Shown: positions 5,130-7,291 of the stretch, one piece after another | Layout: each line of letters starts with the position of its first letter | Position numbering within the stretch: position 1 is the stretch's first letter | Assembly (NCBI GenBank): GCA_030452275.1 | Contig: JAKDMR010000096.1 | Coordinates: 1 to 7,291, forward strand | Length of the DNA: 7,291 bases | Direction of reading: 5' to 3' | Origin: Candidatus Nitrosocosmicus sp. | Lineage (GTDB): Archaea > Thermoproteota > Nitrososphaeria > Nitrososphaerales > Nitrososphaeraceae | Made by a program: the position numbers and the translations under genes | The notes under the pieces: model-generated | Databases searched by the model: none | What the model saw: the letters and a program-made list of their open reading frames with translations, nothing else | Told to the model about the DNA's origin: nothing

Positions 5130-7132
5130 CCAACCCATTTATCACTTCAACTGCTAACACCAATTTTACTATTCAAAGAAATGAATTGCTAAGGCAACCT
5201 TATGCTGCGCTTGATCTAGAATATAGATATGATGAGAATAATTCTCAAAAGCCGTATACGATATTCGCAGCAGCTATAGTTGATAGTTTAGGAAACATAA
5301 AAGCAAAGCATGAATCAGACTTTGTCAATCACCTGCAACCAGAAAAGGAATTAGTAAATTGGATCATGTTTGAAATTCTTCAATATAAATTAACGATTGG
5401 TTGGAATACTAAAGGCATAAGAATTAAGATAAAAGACAAGAAAGGAAACGAAAGATACAGTGGAAAGGATTCTGATCTAAAAACGATAGATAAAGTGTGT
5501 AAATATTATAATATTCCATCGATTATTGGATTTAATAGAAGGGGAGTACCATATATACGAGGATACGAATATGAACTTCGAAAAATCAGCTCATATTATT
5601 CCAAGAAAAACAAATTCAGTTATTACTATCATATAGACCTTTACAATGTCTATAACAAGAAAATGGTAATAGGCATTTACCACGGTAAATATCCAAATCG
5701 AAAACTAAGTACAGTATCGAAAGCACTCTTAGGTAAAGGAAAACTTGAAGATCTGGATGGAAAAAGAATACAACAATTACCAAAGGACAAACAGTTAGAA
5801 TATGTAATTAAAGATGCATTGTTGGTAATGAATCTTTCTAAACACGATGACTATAAAATCCTTGATTTGATGAATGCCATTTCCACAATTACAAATATTC
5901 CATTTGATAGAGTGTGTCGTACAGAAATTTCTAGCTGGTGGACAACCATACTTTATGATAAGATAAATAATGGTGAATGTAAGGGTTCTACTCTAAGTAT
6001 AGAAGAAAGAAATAAAAAGAAACCGTACAAGGGTGGACATGTACTTGATCCTGTAATTGGATATTATAATGGACAGATTGTTTACGTTTTGGACGTAAAG
6101 TCACTCTATCCTACAATGATGATAAATAACAACATTAGTTTTGATACTGTCAATTGTTCTTGTTGTAAGGATGATCCATCAGCATTAGTACCTCAAGAAA
6201 TCATGAACTTGATAAATGATAAAAAAAGTCCAATTAAAAAATACTGGATTTGTAGATACAGTAATTACCGCGGTATAATACCTAGACTTTTAGAAACTTT
6301 TAGAAATGAAAGATTCATGCAGCAAAGGATAGGAAACCAATCGATGCAGTTAGCTTTAAAGCATCTTATCAACGGATGTTATGGTCTCTTCGGGTCCACT
6401 TTCTTTGAATTTGCAGATTATCGAGTTGCTGAATTAACTACTGCATTTGGACGTCACACATTATTGTATATGAAACATATAGCCGAACAAGTGTATGGCT
6501 TTGAAGTGATCGCAGGCGATACGGACAGTATATTTGTAACAAATGTAAAGAACAAAGATGATATCAACAAATTTCTTGCAGAGTGTTCAGTGGTACTAGA
6601 AGATGTAGAAATAGAAATGTCGGCCATCTATAATAAATTGCTTTTACTAGAAAAGAAACATTACGTTGGAATCAATGTTGATGAAATTAAAGATCCGGAT
6701 GTTAAAGGAATAGGAGGTAAAAAATCTGACAGGCCTATATGGATTAACAACTTGCAGCAAGAATTTGTAGATGATATTAAAAATAATAGAAACCCAACGG
6801 TAAAACTGAGAAAGGCTTACCTTGATATGGAAAGAGGTCAGATACCTATAGAAAATCTTGCAATAAGTACTACTTTAAGAAAAGATCCTTCCGAGTATCC
6901 TGAGGGTGATGCAGAATACATTGTTGGAAAACAACTGAATGCAAGGGCAGGCTATACCATAACGTATTATAAATCAAACATTAAAGGAAAAGCTCATTCA
7001 GATCCTGCTTTCTTAAGTATAAAACAGTATCTAGATCTGTTAAGATCAACCTTTGAGAAACAGGTTAATCTGTTAGGTTACAAATATTCAAAGGATGTGG
7101 TAGGTGAAAAAACTCTTGCAGATTATTGGTAG
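5126..7132 (+). CDS. polB: Family B DNA polymerase, compact, with 3'-5' exonuclease
   Basis: This enzyme should extend DNA 5'-3' and proofread. Exonuclease residues: D30/E32 in DLEYRYDE (Exo I), a probable Exo II aspartate in DSDL (115-118) after an insertion following GWNTKG, D171 in HIDLYNV, and Y226-x3-D230 (Exo III). Polymerase motifs: A, DVKSLYP (323-329); B, KHLINGCYG (412-420, NG where NS is usual); C, DTDS (465-468); then KKHY (510-513) and a thumb to the end. At 668 residues it is shorter than typical cellular archaeal PolBs (~770-900). Exo I lies ~100 residues closer to the N-terminus than in Pyrococcus, so the uracil-sensing N-terminal domain is missing. Cysteines 344, 346, 347 and 376 may bind metal. 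The C-terminus, EKTLADYW, resembles a PCNA-binding peptide. I see no obvious TPR insertions of protein-primed polymerases. The GTG start follows AAGGAG and overlaps the AAA+ stop; the end overlaps the next gene by 29 nt. All catalytic aspartates are present, so it is probably active. Confidence 0.96.
   Translation: MTNPFITSTANTNFTIQRNELLRQPYAALDLEYRYDENNSQKPYTIFAAAIVDSLGNIKAKHESDFVNHLQPEKELVNWIMFEILQYKLTIGWNTKGIRIKIKDKKGNERYSGKDSDLKTIDKVCKYYNIPSIIGFNRRGVPYIRGYEYELRKISSYYSKKNKFSYYYHIDLYNVYNKKMVIGIYHGKYPNRKLSTVSKALLGKGKLEDLDGKRIQQLPKDKQLEYVIKDALLVMNLSKHDDYKILDLMNAISTITNIPFDRVCRTEISSWWTTILYDKINNGECKGSTLSIEERNKKKPYKGGHVLDPVIGYYNGQIVYVLDVKSLYPTMMINNNISFDTVNCSCCKDDPSALVPQEIMNLINDKKSPIKKYWICRYSNYRGIIPRLLETFRNERFMQQRIGNQSMQLALKHLINGCYGLFGSTFFEFADYRVAELTTAFGRHTLLYMKHIAEQVYGFEVIAGDTDSIFVTNVKNKDDINKFLAECSVVLEDVEIEMSAIYNKLLLLEKKHYVGINVDEIKDPDVKGIGGKKSDRPIWINNLQQEFVDDIKNNRNPTVKLRKAYLDMERGQIPIENLAISTTLRKDPSEYPEGDAEYIVGKQLNARAGYTITYYKSNIKGKAHSDPAFLSIKQYLDLLRSTFEKQVNLLGYKYSKDVVGEKTLADYW
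7091..7095 (+). promoter_or_regulatory. Possible ribosome binding site AAGGA for the gene at the right edge
   Basis: AAGGA lies 8 nt before the GTG at 7104, inside the end of polB. It supports the overlapping start of the truncated gene. Confidence 0.4.
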
Positions 7133-7291
7133 TTTTAATTACAATAACAAAGAAGAAAGAATAGATAAGGTCAGAGAAGGCATCAGGTTCATCCTATCTC
7201 ATTTTGAAAAAAGACAACAACTATTTCCAAGGAAAATATCAACAGCTTTTAGTGGTAATACTAGACAGTTTACAGTCTATAACATAGAACA
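7104..7291 (+). CDS. Partial hypothetical gene, start present, cut by the window's right edge
   Basis: A frame opening at GTG 7104, directly after an in-frame TAG, stays open to the right edge: 62 codons plus 2 nt. AAGGA lies 8 nt upstream, matching the spacing used by other genes here. It overlaps the end of polB by 29 nt, continuing the pattern of overlapping starts. The first ~40 residues look helical and basic (KEERIDKVREGIRFILSHFEKR). The next part, PRKISTAFSGNTRQFTVYNIE, has no family I recognise. A TTG at 7116 is an alternative start and there is no ATG. By position it may be another replication-module gene, but the fragment is too short to assign. Confidence 0.55.
   Translation, partial: MKKLLQIIGSFNYNNKEERIDKVREGIRFILSHFEKRQQLFPRKISTAFSGNTRQFTVYNIE

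Noticed and set aside
5126..7132. Protein-primed (phi29-like) polymerase or casposon-type PolB
   Set aside because: No obvious TPR insertions or terminal-protein gene, and no cas1-like gene in the window; the C-terminal PIP-like peptide fits a clamp-using polymerase better.

Overview
This AT-rich window looks like part of an archaeal mobile replicon (plasmid, virus or integrated element). Two large replication proteins support this: a compact family B DNA polymerase and an AAA+ ATPase with an MCM-like C-terminal half and a winged helix. Small DNA-binding-type proteins sit beside them. Gene starts follow a pattern common in archaea: the first gene of the operon has no visible Shine-Dalgarno (consistent with a leaderless mRNA), while most internal genes have strong ones (AGAGGAG, AAGGAGG, AAGGAG). 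The polymerase resembles, from memory, the short PolBs of ammonia-oxidising archaea (Nitrososphaerota) and related mobile elements. The lysine/asparagine/isoleucine-rich proteins and low GC would fit a Nitrosocosmicus-like soil lineage or its elements, but that assignment is an inference. No rRNA, tRNA, CRISPR array, IS element or tandem repeat was seen.

Layout. Positions 1-221 are noncoding and hold several short dyad symmetries. Positions 222-1802 (minus strand) encode a 526-residue protein of unknown function with a possible N-terminal helix-turn-helix. A 51-bp divergent intergenic region (1803-1853) carries the 11-bp palindrome ACCTGTCAGGT. From 1854 to the right edge everything is on the plus strand and tightly packed: a 48-residue ribbon-helix-helix protein, a 45-residue Cys-rich putative zinc protein, a 126-residue unknown protein, the 867-residue AAA+ protein, the 668-residue PolB, and a gene cut off by the right edge that overlaps the end of polB.

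How the genes may work together. The short gaps and overlaps (5 nt, 12 nt, then overlaps of 11, 4 and 29 nt) suggest one operon. The AAA+ protein is a plausible initiator or helicase. PolB keeps all polymerase motifs and its exonuclease acidic residues, and it ends in a PCNA-binding-like peptide, so it could copy the element using a sliding clamp. The RHH protein, encoded next to the divergent palindrome, is a natural candidate for controlling both directions of transcription. No primase, clamp, integrase, capsid or partition gene is recognisable here, so the element type cannot be fixed from this window.
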